Notes: generated by a model not told the origin, from the sequence alone. Shown: positions 26,437 to 35,660, counted from the stretch's first letter. The stretch: 64,000 bases of DNA from Nitrospirota bacterium (GCA_040757335.1 JBFLXB010000006.1:56964-120963); one strand, 5' to 3'. A program made the numbers and translations.

Positions 26437-27915
26437 TCAGAAGCTGTACTGTAGTTCCACATAGACCCGAGAGTGATTGTTGAAAAAGCCGACGAAATGA
26501 AATTCCCCGGGCGTTGGTTCCTCCCCGGGGTCAGCGTCGGAGATGCTGCCCAGCAGGATATCCAGGCCGGTGCTGAGTTTGACCCGCTCCGTCACGGCAT
26601 ACTCCATCCGCGGCCGGATCAGCCACTCCACGTCGTTCTGGAAGAACAGGACCAGTGCCTGGACAATCATCCGGTCGTGTAGCAGCCCTTTCCGGGCAAA
26701 TCCGCCGTACACCGTGTCGACCTGATCCGGGATCATGGCCGGCTCCCACTCGGGGATACGGTGTTGGAGCACTTGGAACGACCACTCCGTCGTCAACAGA
26801 GAGAAGTCGACGCCAACCGCGTATTTCAGGTAGTCCTTTTGGACCTCGCCGAACAGGGTGACTTCCTCGCCCTGGGTGTCGGTCACTCGCCCCAACCGGG
26901 TGCCGAAGTACTTGCCCTCGACCCACGCGGCCTCGGCGTTCAGGATGGTACGCCCCAGGCTTTTCGAGAGCGTTGCGCCGTAAATGTGCAGGCGCCCGAC
27001 GCGGGGAAAGGTGTTGAGGGTGGGGTCCTCCCCGAAGACGCCCAACCCCTCCACGTTGCGGAAGGCCACGGGAAAGTCGTCCCAGGTCGAGAAATAGCTG
27101 GCAGAGAGATCCCACCCTCCGAACAGCCGGGAAACGCGGAGCGCCCATTCACTATTTTCGACCGTATTGGCGGGCACTTCCATCCCTTCGAGGAAGCGAA
27201 ATTGTTCCCACTCGCTTTCCCGAGCCGCGGGCTCGTGTGTCCGAATATCCGGAATCCAAATGCCTTCCAGCGTGGTCTCGCCCAGATACAGGTCGGTTTT
27301 GATCATCCAAAGCGGAATGTAGCGGTCGTTCACGTCGCGCAGGATAAATTCATGAAAATCAAGGGGATTGATCTCATCGGTAACCCGGGCGCCCTCCACC
27401 ACTCCCCAGCGGACGATTTGGCGACCGGCGCGGATGTCCAGAATCCGAAAGTGCAGGTCCAGATAGAATTCTCTGAGTTCGATCCCGTACTTTCGGATTT
27501 CCACGTCGCGGACATTGTTGATCTGGACCCGACTGACCTCTTCCGGGGTATCAATATCCCCGGACAGCACGGATTCCGGCCCTTTGCGCGGACTGATGGT
27601 GTCGATGTCCACCAGGTCGTACGCCACGTCGTAATACGCGCGGATCCGCGCGCTGAGCTGCGCCCGCGGGCCAAAAGTGTAGCGCGGCTCGAGGTTAAAA
27701 ATGTTGAGCACTTTGACCAGGGCCGCGGGCTGGCTCAGGCGGAATGCGGTCTCGTTCCGCAGATACCCGTTGAGCGTCAGGTTATCCCGCCACGAGGGCC
27801 GAGGCCCTTCGTCTCCCGCCTCCTGGGCCCATGTCGGCGAGGCGGCCAGCATGATTCCCAGCACCGCGACGAACGCACCGAAACCGATCGAACGCTCCCC
27901 CTTCACCCGACCCAC
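26437..27915 (-). CDS. DUF1302-type outer-membrane beta-barrel protein
   Basis: A 492-residue protein with a signal peptide ending SPTWAQ-EAG and a barrel-like body of alternating polar and hydrophobic strands ending in Phe (ELQYSF), as expected for BAM-inserted outer-membrane proteins. The segments LRNETAFRL, GRQIVRWGVVEGARVTDEINPLD and DRYIPLWMIKTDLYL match the DUF1302 family. Members are common beside RND transporters and lipid-handling genes; a substrate is not established. The assigned GTG at 27915 has no clear ribosome site and a GTG at 27906 is an alternative. It lies between the TPR-barrel gene and the FG-GAP lipoprotein gene with gaps of fewer than ten bases. Confidence 0.85.
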   Translation of the reverse strand: MGRVKGERSIGFGAFVAVLGIMLAASPTWAQEAGDEGPRPSWRDNLTLNGYLRNETAFRLSQPAALVKVLNIFNLEPRYTFGPRAQLSARIRAYYDVAYDLVDIDTISPRKGPESVLSGDIDTPEEVSRVQINNVRDVEIRKYGIELREFYLDLHFRILDIRAGRQIVRWGVVEGARVTDEINPLDFHEFILRDVNDRYIPLWMIKTDLYLGETTLEGIWIPDIRTHEPAARESEWEQFRFLEGMEVPANTVENSEWALRVSRLFGGWDLSASYFSTWDDFPVAFRNVEGLGVFGEDPTLNTFPRVGRLHIYGATLSKSLGRTILNAEAAWVEGKYFGTRLGRVTDTQGEEVTLFGEVQKDYLKYAVGVDFSLLTTEWSFQVLQHRIPEWEPAMIPDQVDTVYGGFARKGLLHDRMIVQALVLFFQNDVEWLIRPRMEYAVTERVKLSTGLDILLGSISDADPGEEPTPGEFHFVGFFNNHSRVYVELQYSF

Positions 27916-27918
27916 CGG

Positions 27919-30900
27919 TCAGAACGTTTTGCTGACCGACACCGCCATTGTCCGCTTACTGAAGCTGCCCGCCGCTTGCACCAGATTGTTGAGCAGTTCG
28001 TTGAGATCCTCCGAGCGGTCGAGCGAAAAGTTCGATTCGCTCTCAAGGAGGTTCATCCCAATGGAAATGACCAGGTCGTTGCGAAACGTGTAGCTGAAGT
28101 CCAACCCGTAGGTCTTTGACGTCGCCTGGCGGAAGACCAAACTCGAGACCGGTTGATCACCCCGCACGATCGTCTCGCGGGTGGGATTGACGAAATCTAG
28201 AAGGCCCAGGCTGTACGTGAAGCTCGCGCCCACCGCCCCCCAGAGCCTGCGACTGTAGACCAAGCCGATACTCTTGGACTGACTGACCTGGTCGTCGCGA
28301 TTGGAATCGTTTGAGGAGGCCGAGAAACTCGTGGCGAGTGTCCCGGCCGGCCCGAGCGTCTGACTCAGCGACACCGAATAGCCCAAGGTCGACGTTCGAG
28401 TCGTGCTCCCTCCCAACCCGTTCGACAGCCCGTACGACAACCCCAACGTCAACCCCGAGGGCAACTGCCCGCGCTTGGTCACCGACGTGTTGAACGACTG
28501 GCTCGTCACCTGGGGCCCGTCGCTGCCGTGGCCGTAGGACCATCGGTACGATCCGCTGACGTCGACGACCGGGGTGAGCGTGTAGTCCAGCGAAGCCCCC
28601 AACCCCGTAGAGGTATCCACCACCTGGCGAAAAAGCAGGTAGTACGTTTGCGTGTGATCCAATGTCCCGCGAAGTCTGAGCTGAGGCTCGTTGATCATCC
28701 AATACGCGACCGTGCCGCCGATCTGGCTGTACGCCTCGCCTATGGGGTTCGTGCGGGCCGAACCGATATTGCTGTCGTAGGCCCAGGGCGTTGCCCTCAA
28801 GGTGAACCGATACACCCGCAGACGCTCCTCCAACGCGGCGATGTTGTCCTCTGAAGCTCGCCGCAGGTCCACCGCCTCGGGCTCGGTCCGCCCGGCCAGC
28901 AGATCCCGCGTGACGCGGTACTGCCGAAGGGCCTCGTAGTTTCGGCCTTCCTGGCCGTACAGGAACGCGAGGTTCCAGTGCACGATGGGGGTGGACGTCC
29001 CGCCTGAGAGCTCGACGGCTTTTTCGAATTCCCGCGTGGCCTCCGCGGATCGATCGCTCTGCAGCAACACGGTCCCGAGGGAGGCGTGGGGCTCGGGCGC
29101 CTCGGGCGCCAACGCGATGACCTTCTCGTACGCGGCGATGGCGTCGTCCCGTCGTTCTTGTACTTCGAACAGAAACCCCATCTGGAGATACGGTTTCGGT
29201 GATTTGGGGTTGACTTTCGCCGCGTGTTCGAGGGCCGCCTGGGCCTGGTCGTACTCTTTGCGATCGGTGAGGATAGCGCCGATGTTCAGAAGCGGTTGGT
29301 AGTCGTATGGGAACCGCTTCGCCGAGGCGTCGAAGACGGCGAGCGCCTCATCCAACCGATTCTGCACGACCAACACGCCGCCGACCAGGAGATACCCCTG
29401 GCCTTCCTGGAAGCGGTTCAGAAAGTCTTCGCTCGCCGCTCGCCGGGTCTGCGCCTCCTCGAGGTACCAGGCTCCCTCACCGTGCGTGATCGCCAGTCCG
29501 AGTTTTTCCACGGTGGCCTTGTACTCCGCCTGCGCTTCCAGCAAGTTGCCGCCGTCCCGCGCTTGCTCCGCGCTGGTCTGGAACATCACACCCAACCAAA
29601 AGTGGGCCAGGCCGAACGTGGGCGCCAATTGGAGAACGCGCTCGAATGACTGCGCGGCGACCAAGTTGTTGCCGAGGTTGAACGCCGCCAGCCCCCGATT
29701 GAAGACGTAGTAGGGGTTCTTGTCGTCCAGCACCGCGGCCCGGCCAAAGGCCTTGAACGCCGCTTCATAGTCTTGCGTCTGAAATGCCTCGATCCCCTCG
29801 TCGAACGACTTGCGCGCCTCGATCGCCAGGCCGAACCTCAGAGCCTTGAGCTCGGTGATCGCTTCCTCCAGTCTTGGCAATCGGCGACGGGCTTCGATCC
29901 CTTCGCGACGCGGCCCGACCAGTTCCACCACCCGTTTGTAATGCTCCAGCGCTTGTTCGAACTGTCCTTGCCCCGCTTCGATCTCGGCCAGCAGGAACAA
30001 GGCCGGGTAGTAGTCGGGATCTCCCTCCAACCCGTTCTTCAACATCCGCGCCGCATCAATGGTCTGGCCGCGTTTGGCCGTCATGAGTCCCAGGCCGAAG
30101 TTGGCGGCCGCGTGGTTCGGCAGCACCGACAACACCCGCTCGAAGGCCTGCTTGGTGTCCTCGGCGCGACCGGCCCTGGCGGAGTCGGCCGCCTGCTCCA
30201 TCCACTGGCGGACCTGGAGCGCCTGTTCGGGCGAGGCACCCACCTGGGTGAGGCGGCGCGCCGCAAACTGCACGTCGGGATGCGCGACCTTGGTGTCGAC
30301 GGCCGCTCGGTACGCCGAGGCGGCGTCCGCCACTCGGCCGTGCCGCTCGTACAAACGCCCCAAGCTGACCTGCGCGGGATAAAACGTGGGATCGATCGCC
30401 ACCGCCGCTTCCCATCGCGACCGGGCTTCGTCGTCGCGTCCGCCTTGCTCGGCGATGTTGCCCAGAAACAAGAGACTCGGCAGGTGAGCGGGAATGCGAT
30501 CCAGCACTTTCCGAAAATTCGCTTCGGCGGTCGGGAGGTCTTGGGCGGTCAGCGCCTGGACCGCGAACTGAAAGTCCCGCTGGGCAGCCTCGTAGGTTTC
30601 GCGATCGCGACCCAACTGGCCGAGGCGGGCCGCGGCGCGCGTGGCGTCCTCGGATTGCGGAGCCAGCTCAATGACTCGGCGATAAAGGGGAATCGCGTCC
30701 TGCGGCCGGCGGGCGGCTTCGTAGACCTGCCCGAGCACCATCCACACCAACGGCTCCGAGGGATACGCCTCCCCGGCTCGCTGCAGCCGGTCTATCGCTT
30801 CCGGAATGCGGCCCTCCTGGAACAGCGTGACGCCTTCCTGGACAGCTTCCTGGGCCGTCTGGACCTGTGCGTATGCGGAGCCTCCCCATCCTGCGGCCAT

Positions 30901-30978
30901 GGTCACCAGCAGCACCGCGCACAGCGGCGCCGGCCCGAGCCGCGCGCGCCTGGCGCCGCTCAGGTTTTGCATGGCCAA
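27919..30978 (-). CDS. Periplasmic TPR scaffold fused to an outer-membrane beta-barrel
   Basis: A 1019-residue protein. The signal peptide ends near AYA-QVQ at residue 37. Residues about 40-715 contain roughly 15 or more TPR units. Residues about 730-1019 are a beta-barrel-like domain of alternating strands ending in Phe (SKTF). The layout matches the export proteins BcsC, PgaA and PelB, in which TPRs guide a polysaccharide to a C-terminal porin. No cellulose, PNAG or Pel synthase is visible in the window, so the exported polymer is unknown; an alternative is a TPR-linked surface protein assembly factor. It is the first gene of the long minus-strand operon. Met1 or Met3 (30972) may be the start. 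Confidence 0.82.
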   Translation of the reverse strand: MAMQNLSGARRARLGPAPLCAVLLVTMAAGWGGSAYAQVQTAQEAVQEGVTLFQEGRIPEAIDRLQRAGEAYPSEPLVWMVLGQVYEAARRPQDAIPLYRRVIELAPQSEDATRAAARLGQLGRDRETYEAAQRDFQFAVQALTAQDLPTAEANFRKVLDRIPAHLPSLLFLGNIAEQGGRDDEARSRWEAAVAIDPTFYPAQVSLGRLYERHGRVADAASAYRAAVDTKVAHPDVQFAARRLTQVGASPEQALQVRQWMEQAADSARAGRAEDTKQAFERVLSVLPNHAAANFGLGLMTAKRGQTIDAARMLKNGLEGDPDYYPALFLLAEIEAGQGQFEQALEHYKRVVELVGPRREGIEARRRLPRLEEAITELKALRFGLAIEARKSFDEGIEAFQTQDYEAAFKAFGRAAVLDDKNPYYVFNRGLAAFNLGNNLVAAQSFERVLQLAPTFGLAHFWLGVMFQTSAEQARDGGNLLEAQAEYKATVEKLGLAITHGEGAWYLEEAQTRRAASEDFLNRFQEGQGYLLVGGVLVVQNRLDEALAVFDASAKRFPYDYQPLLNIGAILTDRKEYDQAQAALEHAAKVNPKSPKPYLQMGFLFEVQERRDDAIAAYEKVIALAPEAPEPHASLGTVLLQSDRSAEATREFEKAVELSGGTSTPIVHWNLAFLYGQEGRNYEALRQYRVTRDLLAGRTEPEAVDLRRASEDNIAALEERLRVYRFTLRATPWAYDSNIGSARTNPIGEAYSQIGGTVAYWMINEPQLRLRGTLDHTQTYYLLFRQVVDTSTGLGASLDYTLTPVVDVSGSYRWSYGHGSDGPQVTSQSFNTSVTKRGQLPSGLTLGLSYGLSNGLGGSTTRTSTLGYSVSLSQTLGPAGTLATSFSASSNDSNRDDQVSQSKSIGLVYSRRLWGAVGASFTYSLGLLDFVNPTRETIVRGDQPVSSLVFRQATSKTYGLDFSYTFRNDLVISIGMNLLESESNFSLDRSEDLNELLNNLVQAAGSFSKRTMAVSVSKTF

Positions 30979-31165
30979 CCAGTCACCATCCGCCGTCCCC
31001 TCCGGTTGACCCTCGCCGAGACCGGTTCATTCCGTTCCAAGGTCCTCAAAATAGAGGGATTTCACACGAAAGAGGAGAAGGTAACACAGCGGGGAGAAGA
31101 CGCCAGTCCGGTGGGCCGCCCTTCCCGCGGAACAGGCCGGACCGCGTCAAGAGGCGCGTTGCGGG

Positions 31166-31200
31166 CAAAAAAAGGGGAAGCCCATTGCTGGGCTTCCCCT
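31166..31200 (-). terminator. Strong rho-independent terminator after the 621-residue secreted protein gene
   Basis: On the minus strand the arms AGGGGAAGCCC and GGGCTTCCCCT (31173-31183 and 31190-31200) form a perfect 11-bp stem with a six-base loop, followed by seven T residues. It separates the secreted protein gene from the downstream TPR-barrel operon, which must therefore have its own promoter in 30979-31165. Confidence 0.92.
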
Positions 31201-31224
31201 GTGTTGCTGCGGTTTCCAGTCCTC

Positions 31225-33090
31225 TTACGGCAGAACCGGAATGACCGTGGTACCGGTGGCCGGTGGATGCGGTAACGGCGTGATCGCCGGCAGACCGGGC
31301 CAGTTGAACGTGTAGGTCACCGTATCCTGGTCAACGGGCAGGTCATGCGGACTGCAGCCCAAGCAGGATAGGAGAGCCCCTTGCGTCACCTCGATTTGCT
31401 CGACGAGCTGGGTCAACCCGAAGTTGGCCGGGCTGGCGCCGTTGTGAGTGCCATCGGTGTCCGCCCCCAGGAAGCTGAAGGTATGACCGTTGGTCTCACG
31501 GATCCACCCGCGGAGGCCGTTCTCAAGCGCCTCTTTGTAGTAGATCGTGCCGTCGTCGGACGTCCCGTACGCACCGTCCGCACCAGGATCCGACTCGCAA
31601 GTGCTGGTCGGGTGGACGGTGTCTTGGGCAGCGCCGGGGGCAGTGCACTCCACGTAGGCAGCTGCGTTCTGCGTGGTATCCGGATCCAGGCTGTCCGTGT
31701 ACCCTTGCGGGTACAAGGTGTTGCCCAGACGCCGCGGGTTCAGATCGCGGCCGAAACGGGTGAACGGGCTTTCGCCGAGTTCGTACACCCCGTTCGGCAC
31801 GTACACGATCGCGAAGAAGTTTCCGGCCGAGTCAATGGCCCCGTTGGGGATGCCATTGCCGTCCGGATCGTTGTCCGCGCAATCGTCTTCACCGTACAGG
31901 GTTCCGCGGGTCCCACAAATGACCCACGCATAGGGATCTGCGCCTTCCTCCGAGTGGACGTTCGGACCGCTGACCACTCGGAACTGCTGGAGCAGCTGCT
32001 GATCGAAGTCGCCGGGCAACCCGGCTTCCGTCGAGTACTGCGCCAGCCGATCGTCGATCACGAACGGGAGCTTCGCCAAGTTGCTCAGCGTCTTCACCGT
32101 GAGAAGTACGCCGAAGTTATTGACGGCCCCGATCGAGTCAAGACGCGTCGACTGCGTGATTTCCACAGCCCCGGCGTCCGCCGTGTCCGTGTCGCCGTCG
32201 GCACCCTTGACCACAAACAGGTGCACGTTGCCGGCGCCGTCCTCGGTCACGTAAAACTCGCACCACCCGCTGCCACCGCACCCGTTAGAGGGCCCAGTGG
32301 GATTCGCCGAAAACGCCCCGTCCAGATTGCTCATGGCGCGCCACCGAAGCATGGTGGCGTTCCGCGCAAAGCCGGTTGCAGACCGCAGGCTCTGCGAGAA
32401 CGCGTCGGCATCGACGCCAACCGTCCCGCCACCCGCGGTGTACTTGACCATCAGGGTGTCGACCCAAGCCTCTCGGTCGTGCGGCCAGTACCGGGGGAAT
32501 TTCCCGGTGGTGAGCGGCTCACCATGGCCGTCGAGGAAGGCCAGTATCCCGACCAGACCGGATTCGAACGACGCGTTGGCCATCGCCAATCCGATGTCAC
32601 CGCTGGCGCCCGGCCGCCCGACTTCAGGGAAGAACGGGAATGTTTCGGCCAACGATGCGAAACCCGAGTTCCACTGGCCGGCTGAGAACGACGGTTGCAT
32701 CATCATCCGATAACCGGTCCGGTGGTGATCGCCGGACGGCGGGATGAAGGGCGTGCCGAACCGCGGATCGTAGTAGATCCCGTTCGCCCACGCCACGATC
32801 GACGCCGAACCCCAGCCCGAGCAGTTGCCGTTATCGCTACCGATAAGCGACGTACACGTCGTCATCGTTCCCATGTAGGGAATGTAGATGCCGCCGGTGG
32901 TGAACGTGCCGCCGATTCCGGTCGAGTCGGCCATGGAAACGAACGTGGGCACGAACAGCTCACTGCCGGCGACACCAGTAGTAGTTGTCTCATTGATGGT
33001 GAACAGGTTGGCGGCCATTGCAGGCGTCGCCACCAACGCGAGCCCCAGGACCGCCAGGCCTAACACCATAAATCTACCGTGTTTTGCCAT
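31225..33090 (-). CDS. Secreted protein of unknown function, 621 residues
   Basis: A clear signal peptide (MAKHGRFMVLGLAVLGLALVATPAMA-AN) opens the protein. The mature part is acidic, rich in Gly, Thr and Asp, with few Lys, and contains several Cys pairs and Asp-rich stretches such as DNDPDGNGIPNGAIDS and DPGADGAYGTSDDG that look like calcium-binding loops. There is no membrane anchor at the C-terminus. ATG 33090 was selected because AGAAAGG precedes it and the signal peptide starts there; a longer frame begins at 33159. It is transcribed alone, between a 234-base leader and a strong terminator, which suggests high expression. I do not recognise a family. Confidence 0.8.
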   Translation of the reverse strand: MAKHGRFMVLGLAVLGLALVATPAMAANLFTINETTTTGVAGSELFVPTFVSMADSTGIGGTFTTGGIYIPYMGTMTTCTSLIGSDNGNCSGWGSASIVAWANGIYYDPRFGTPFIPPSGDHHRTGYRMMMQPSFSAGQWNSGFASLAETFPFFPEVGRPGASGDIGLAMANASFESGLVGILAFLDGHGEPLTTGKFPRYWPHDREAWVDTLMVKYTAGGGTVGVDADAFSQSLRSATGFARNATMLRWRAMSNLDGAFSANPTGPSNGCGGSGWCEFYVTEDGAGNVHLFVVKGADGDTDTADAGAVEITQSTRLDSIGAVNNFGVLLTVKTLSNLAKLPFVIDDRLAQYSTEAGLPGDFDQQLLQQFRVVSGPNVHSEEGADPYAWVICGTRGTLYGEDDCADNDPDGNGIPNGAIDSAGNFFAIVYVPNGVYELGESPFTRFGRDLNPRRLGNTLYPQGYTDSLDPDTTQNAAAYVECTAPGAAQDTVHPTSTCESDPGADGAYGTSDDGTIYYKEALENGLRGWIRETNGHTFSFLGADTDGTHNGASPANFGLTQLVEQIEVTQGALLSCLGCSPHDLPVDQDTVTYTFNWPGLPAITPLPHPPATGTTVIPVLP

Positions 33091-33230
33091 CGCATGTACC
33101 TTTCTTGATTGTTCCCCTTCCCCCCATGGGAAGAGGCCCTGCTTCATGTGCTTCCGCATTCTTGATCACCCCCCTTCCTGCGATAAGATCACGGGGCCTA
33201 TGCCCCGGTTGAAGCCGGTTTTTTTGAAAA

Positions 33231-33315
33231 CACGTTCAAGAGTTCAGGGGGTTCAAATGTTCAAGCACTTCTTGAACCATTGAACCTGTTTGCCTTTGTT
33301 GAACGCTTGAACGTG
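33231..33315. repeat. Intergenic long imperfect palindrome of GTTCAA/TTGAAC units (copy 2)
   Basis: The outer arms CACGTTCAAG (33231-33240) and CTTGAACGTG (33306-33315) are perfect complements. Inside them GTTCAAATGTTCAAG (33251-33265) faces CTTGAACCATTGAAC (33271-33285). A direct repeat TGTTTGCCTTT occurs at about 33288 and 33314. The element lies between the stop of the 245-residue gene and the 621-residue gene and resembles the element at 7287-7352. Confidence 0.65.
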
Positions 33316-33324
33316 TTTGCCTTT

Positions 33325-34062
33325 CTAGCACTGGTGCGCGGGACCGTTTAACGTCAGCCCGTCCGGACGGCCGTCGCCGTTCGCATCCGCGGTGTTTCCG
33401 TCGAATGAAAAGGTCCCCCCGCACGTGGACGTCACCCCGTCTTCCACCAACGTCTGGCTATACGTCCCCTGGCTCCCGATCGGATTCCCGTCCGCGTCGG
33501 TCAGCGAGCGGACGCTGAAGCTCATATCGAAGGCTTGGCCTTTTTCCGCCACGTTCTGCGAAAAACGGTACTCGATCTCGGTGCAGCGATTCGCGAGGCT
33601 GGAGGGACCGATGGCCTGGCACGCGGTGGTCTCAGTACTCAGTCGAGACAACAACCCATTTTCCAAGCTCTGGAACGCGACGCCCAGCTCGTTGACCCGC
33701 GACAAGGTCAGGGGCGTGCAGGACGTCACGGAAAACGGCGGGCTCGTGGCTCCGCCCGTGTCGCAGTTCTGAAGGATCTCCTCCGCGCTGCTGCCGGACG
33801 GGACCCCGCACCCGAACTGGCTGCTCGAGCAATCGCCGAACGGGTTCGGCGCAAACGGGTTGGAGGTGTCCGGAAACGGATCGGACGGCCCCGTGATGAT
33901 CGTGGGGTCGAATCCCCGCAACGTGGCCATATTGGCGTTCGCTTGATTGCTCAAATTCAAGGTGATGATTTGCTGACCGTAGGAATTGGGCACCGTCCCG
34001 AACATCGTGACGCCGACGAGGCTGATCAGCCCCGCAACGGTAGATTCCCTGAACCTGTTCAT
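33325..34062 (-). CDS. Small secreted protein of unknown function
   Basis: A 245-residue protein with a signal peptide ending near NSYGQ. The mature part is Ser-, Thr-, Asn- and Gly-rich and has several Cys (CSSSQFGC, NCDTGG, TSC, ACQ, RCTE, TCGG, HQC at the very end), which suggests disulphide bonds. The end has an Asp-rich stretch, DANGDGRPDG. No family was recognised. A sigma-54-type promoter lies 33-48 bases before the ATG. The gene is followed by the palindromic GTTCAA element. Confidence 0.72.
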   Translation of the reverse strand: MNRFRESTVAGLISLVGVTMFGTVPNSYGQQIITLNLSNQANANMATLRGFDPTIITGPSDPFPDTSNPFAPNPFGDCSSSQFGCGVPSGSSAEEILQNCDTGGATSPPFSVTSCTPLTLSRVNELGVAFQSLENGLLSRLSTETTACQAIGPSSLANRCTEIEYRFSQNVAEKGQAFDMSFSVRSLTDADGNPIGSQGTYSQTLVEDGVTSTCGGTFSFDGNTADANGDGRPDGLTLNGPAHQC

Positions 34063-34094
34063 AGGATCGGCAACCGCGCCGGGTGAGATTCATT

Positions 34095-34110
34095 TGCAAT
34101 GAATAGGCCA
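34095..34110 (-). promoter_or_regulatory. Candidate sigma-54 promoter for the small secreted protein gene
   Basis: The minus strand reads TGGCCTATTCATTGCA, with GG and GC elements separated by ten bases and TTGCA at the -12 box. Only the base after TGGC departs from the consensus. Transcription would start near 34084, about 22 bases before the ATG at 34062. Confidence 0.6.
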
Positions 34111-34243
34111 GCATATTTCACGGCGAATCCTCCGAGAATTCCACAGGAAATGACCTGTTTCGGATCTGAGTGGCCGCTCATGGAGGCGTCCACAGGACCA
34201 GAAAACCCGTTCTGGGGGCGAAGATGAGAAAATCTTTTCCCCC

Positions 34244-35626
34244 TCAAAAGTGCACGGCGAGCTCTATCAGCCCCTCCCAGCCAGACAGTTCAAGGGTCAA
34301 TGCCCTCTGAGTTCCCGCCTCTTCTTGGATGTCTCCGGTCGTGGTCACCGTGGCGTATGAGACCGTCGTACCCTCGCGCGGCGTGAAGAAGAGCTGGGGC
34401 AAGGGAACGCCAGGACGAATCTGCAGCGGATTCGGGACCGGGAATTGCGGGAAGCCGGCCGAGAAATGCCGCGTCACCTCCATTTCGCGGATGTTTCCCA
34501 GAACGTAGTTGGCTCGCCCCCCGATGGACAGCCACGAGGTGAGTGGGTAGTCCCCGCCAATGCCGAACCGCGTGGTGTAGCCCCATCCGAATGATTCGTC
34601 CGAGCTGATGGACGCGAAATGTACCTGATCATTGGGGTCAATCACGTTGACGAGCGCATCCATGGTAAAGTACGCGACCGTGATTCCCACCAGGCCGGCG
34701 TTGACATAGAGGCCCTTCCCCTCGGGCGTGCGAAACAGGTGGTACCGCCACTCGAGAAAGATCTGGTCAAGAATGAGGTTGTACCGCGCGCTCCGCGGGG
34801 CGGGAACCGGCTCGATATTGGAGCGGAGCAACACGCTGATCGTGTCTTGCGCGATGGTTTCACCGCGCCAACTGGAGAACGACAGCCCGAACGAGTGGGG
34901 GCCGCCGGTGTTGTAAAACGTGTCCACCCCGTAGACCGGACCGCCCTCAATCCCCTCAACCGCCAGGTTCCGTTGTTCGAAGGGAAACTCCGTGTTGCGC
35001 GGGAGCAGAAAATTCGGGTCCTGCATGAACGTGATACTCGTGTCCTGCAGGACGCGATTCAAGGTTCCGAGCCTCGGGTAGTAGTACCCGGCGGTAAGGG
35101 CGAACGACCAGGGCGTGGCGGACGGCGCAACCGGGGGCGGCCCTGACGGCGGAGGCGGCGCCACGGGCTGCGCAGCCTGGGTACTGTCGCCGGTCGGGCC
35201 GGCTGGAGGCGCTGCATCAGGCGCCGCCAACGGGATCATTGGTTGCACCGGTGCCGGTTCAACCTGGCTCGGGGCCTCCCCAGACAACGGGGGTTCCTCG
35301 GTTTGCGCCGGCGCCACAGGCTCTGAGGGGGCAGGCTCGCTGCTCTCCGATGGGGATGGGGGGGCGATAGTCTCGCCCTCCGGGGGGGCCATGGTCTCGC
35401 TCTCCGTGGGGGAGACGGTCTCGCCCTCCGGCGGCGCGTTGTCGGTTGGTTCCACGATGTCCTCGGGTGAGAGCTGCGGTTCCTCGCTCATGATGTCGCC
35501 CGCTTCTTCCGCAGGAGGAGGCGGTACGTCTTGGGCGGTTGCCACAGGTGCCATGCACCCCACGCAGACCGCGATCGCCGCGGCCAGCAGGGACCGACCC
35601 GTCCGCGTGCGCCGTACGTGGCTCAT
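34244..35626 (-). CDS. Outer-membrane beta-barrel protein with proline-rich N-terminal linker
   Basis: A 460-residue protein. A signal peptide ends near VATAQ, and is followed by about 130 residues rich in Pro, Glu and Ser with repeats such as PPEGETVSP, PPEGETIAPP and SEPAPSEP. From about residue 170 the sequence has barrel-type strands (WSFALTAGYYYPRLG) and ends in Phe (IELAVHF). The linker could span peptidoglycan or the periplasm. ATG 35626 was preferred because the signal peptide begins there; a start at 35677 would overlap the RND gene. It directly follows the RND gene and may be its outer-membrane partner. Confidence 0.72.
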   Translation of the reverse strand: MSHVRRTRTGRSLLAAAIAVCVGCMAPVATAQDVPPPPAEEAGDIMSEEPQLSPEDIVEPTDNAPPEGETVSPTESETMAPPEGETIAPPSPSESSEPAPSEPVAPAQTEEPPLSGEAPSQVEPAPVQPMIPLAAPDAAPPAGPTGDSTQAAQPVAPPPPSGPPPVAPSATPWSFALTAGYYYPRLGTLNRVLQDTSITFMQDPNFLLPRNTEFPFEQRNLAVEGIEGGPVYGVDTFYNTGGPHSFGLSFSSWRGETIAQDTISVLLRSNIEPVPAPRSARYNLILDQIFLEWRYHLFRTPEGKGLYVNAGLVGITVAYFTMDALVNVIDPNDQVHFASISSDESFGWGYTTRFGIGGDYPLTSWLSIGGRANYVLGNIREMEVTRHFSAGFPQFPVPNPLQIRPGVPLPQLFFTPREGTTVSYATVTTTGDIQEEAGTQRALTLELSGWEGLIELAVHF

Positions 35627-35660
35627 CAACCGGACCCGGAGGCCCCTCAGAACGGGCCCG

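Noticed and set aside
33194..33225. Plus-strand hairpins followed by T7 near 33219-33225
   Set aside because: No plus-strand gene ends upstream, and for the minus strand the tract is A-rich, so it does not terminate a gene seen here.
33264..33279. Possible sigma-54 site TGGTTCAAGAAGTGCT on the minus strand for the 621-residue gene
   Set aside because: It lacks the TTGC box and lies within the repeated GTTCAA element, 174 bases from the start codon; chance match is likely.
33231..33315. Repeated GTTCAAG units as a CRISPR array
   Set aside because: The units are six to ten bases, partly inverted, with no regular spacers and no cas genes.
31225..34062. PEP-CTERM/exosortase-type sorting for the secreted proteins
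   Set aside because: Neither protein has a C-terminal PEP motif, membrane helix or basic tail, and no exosortase gene is in the window.
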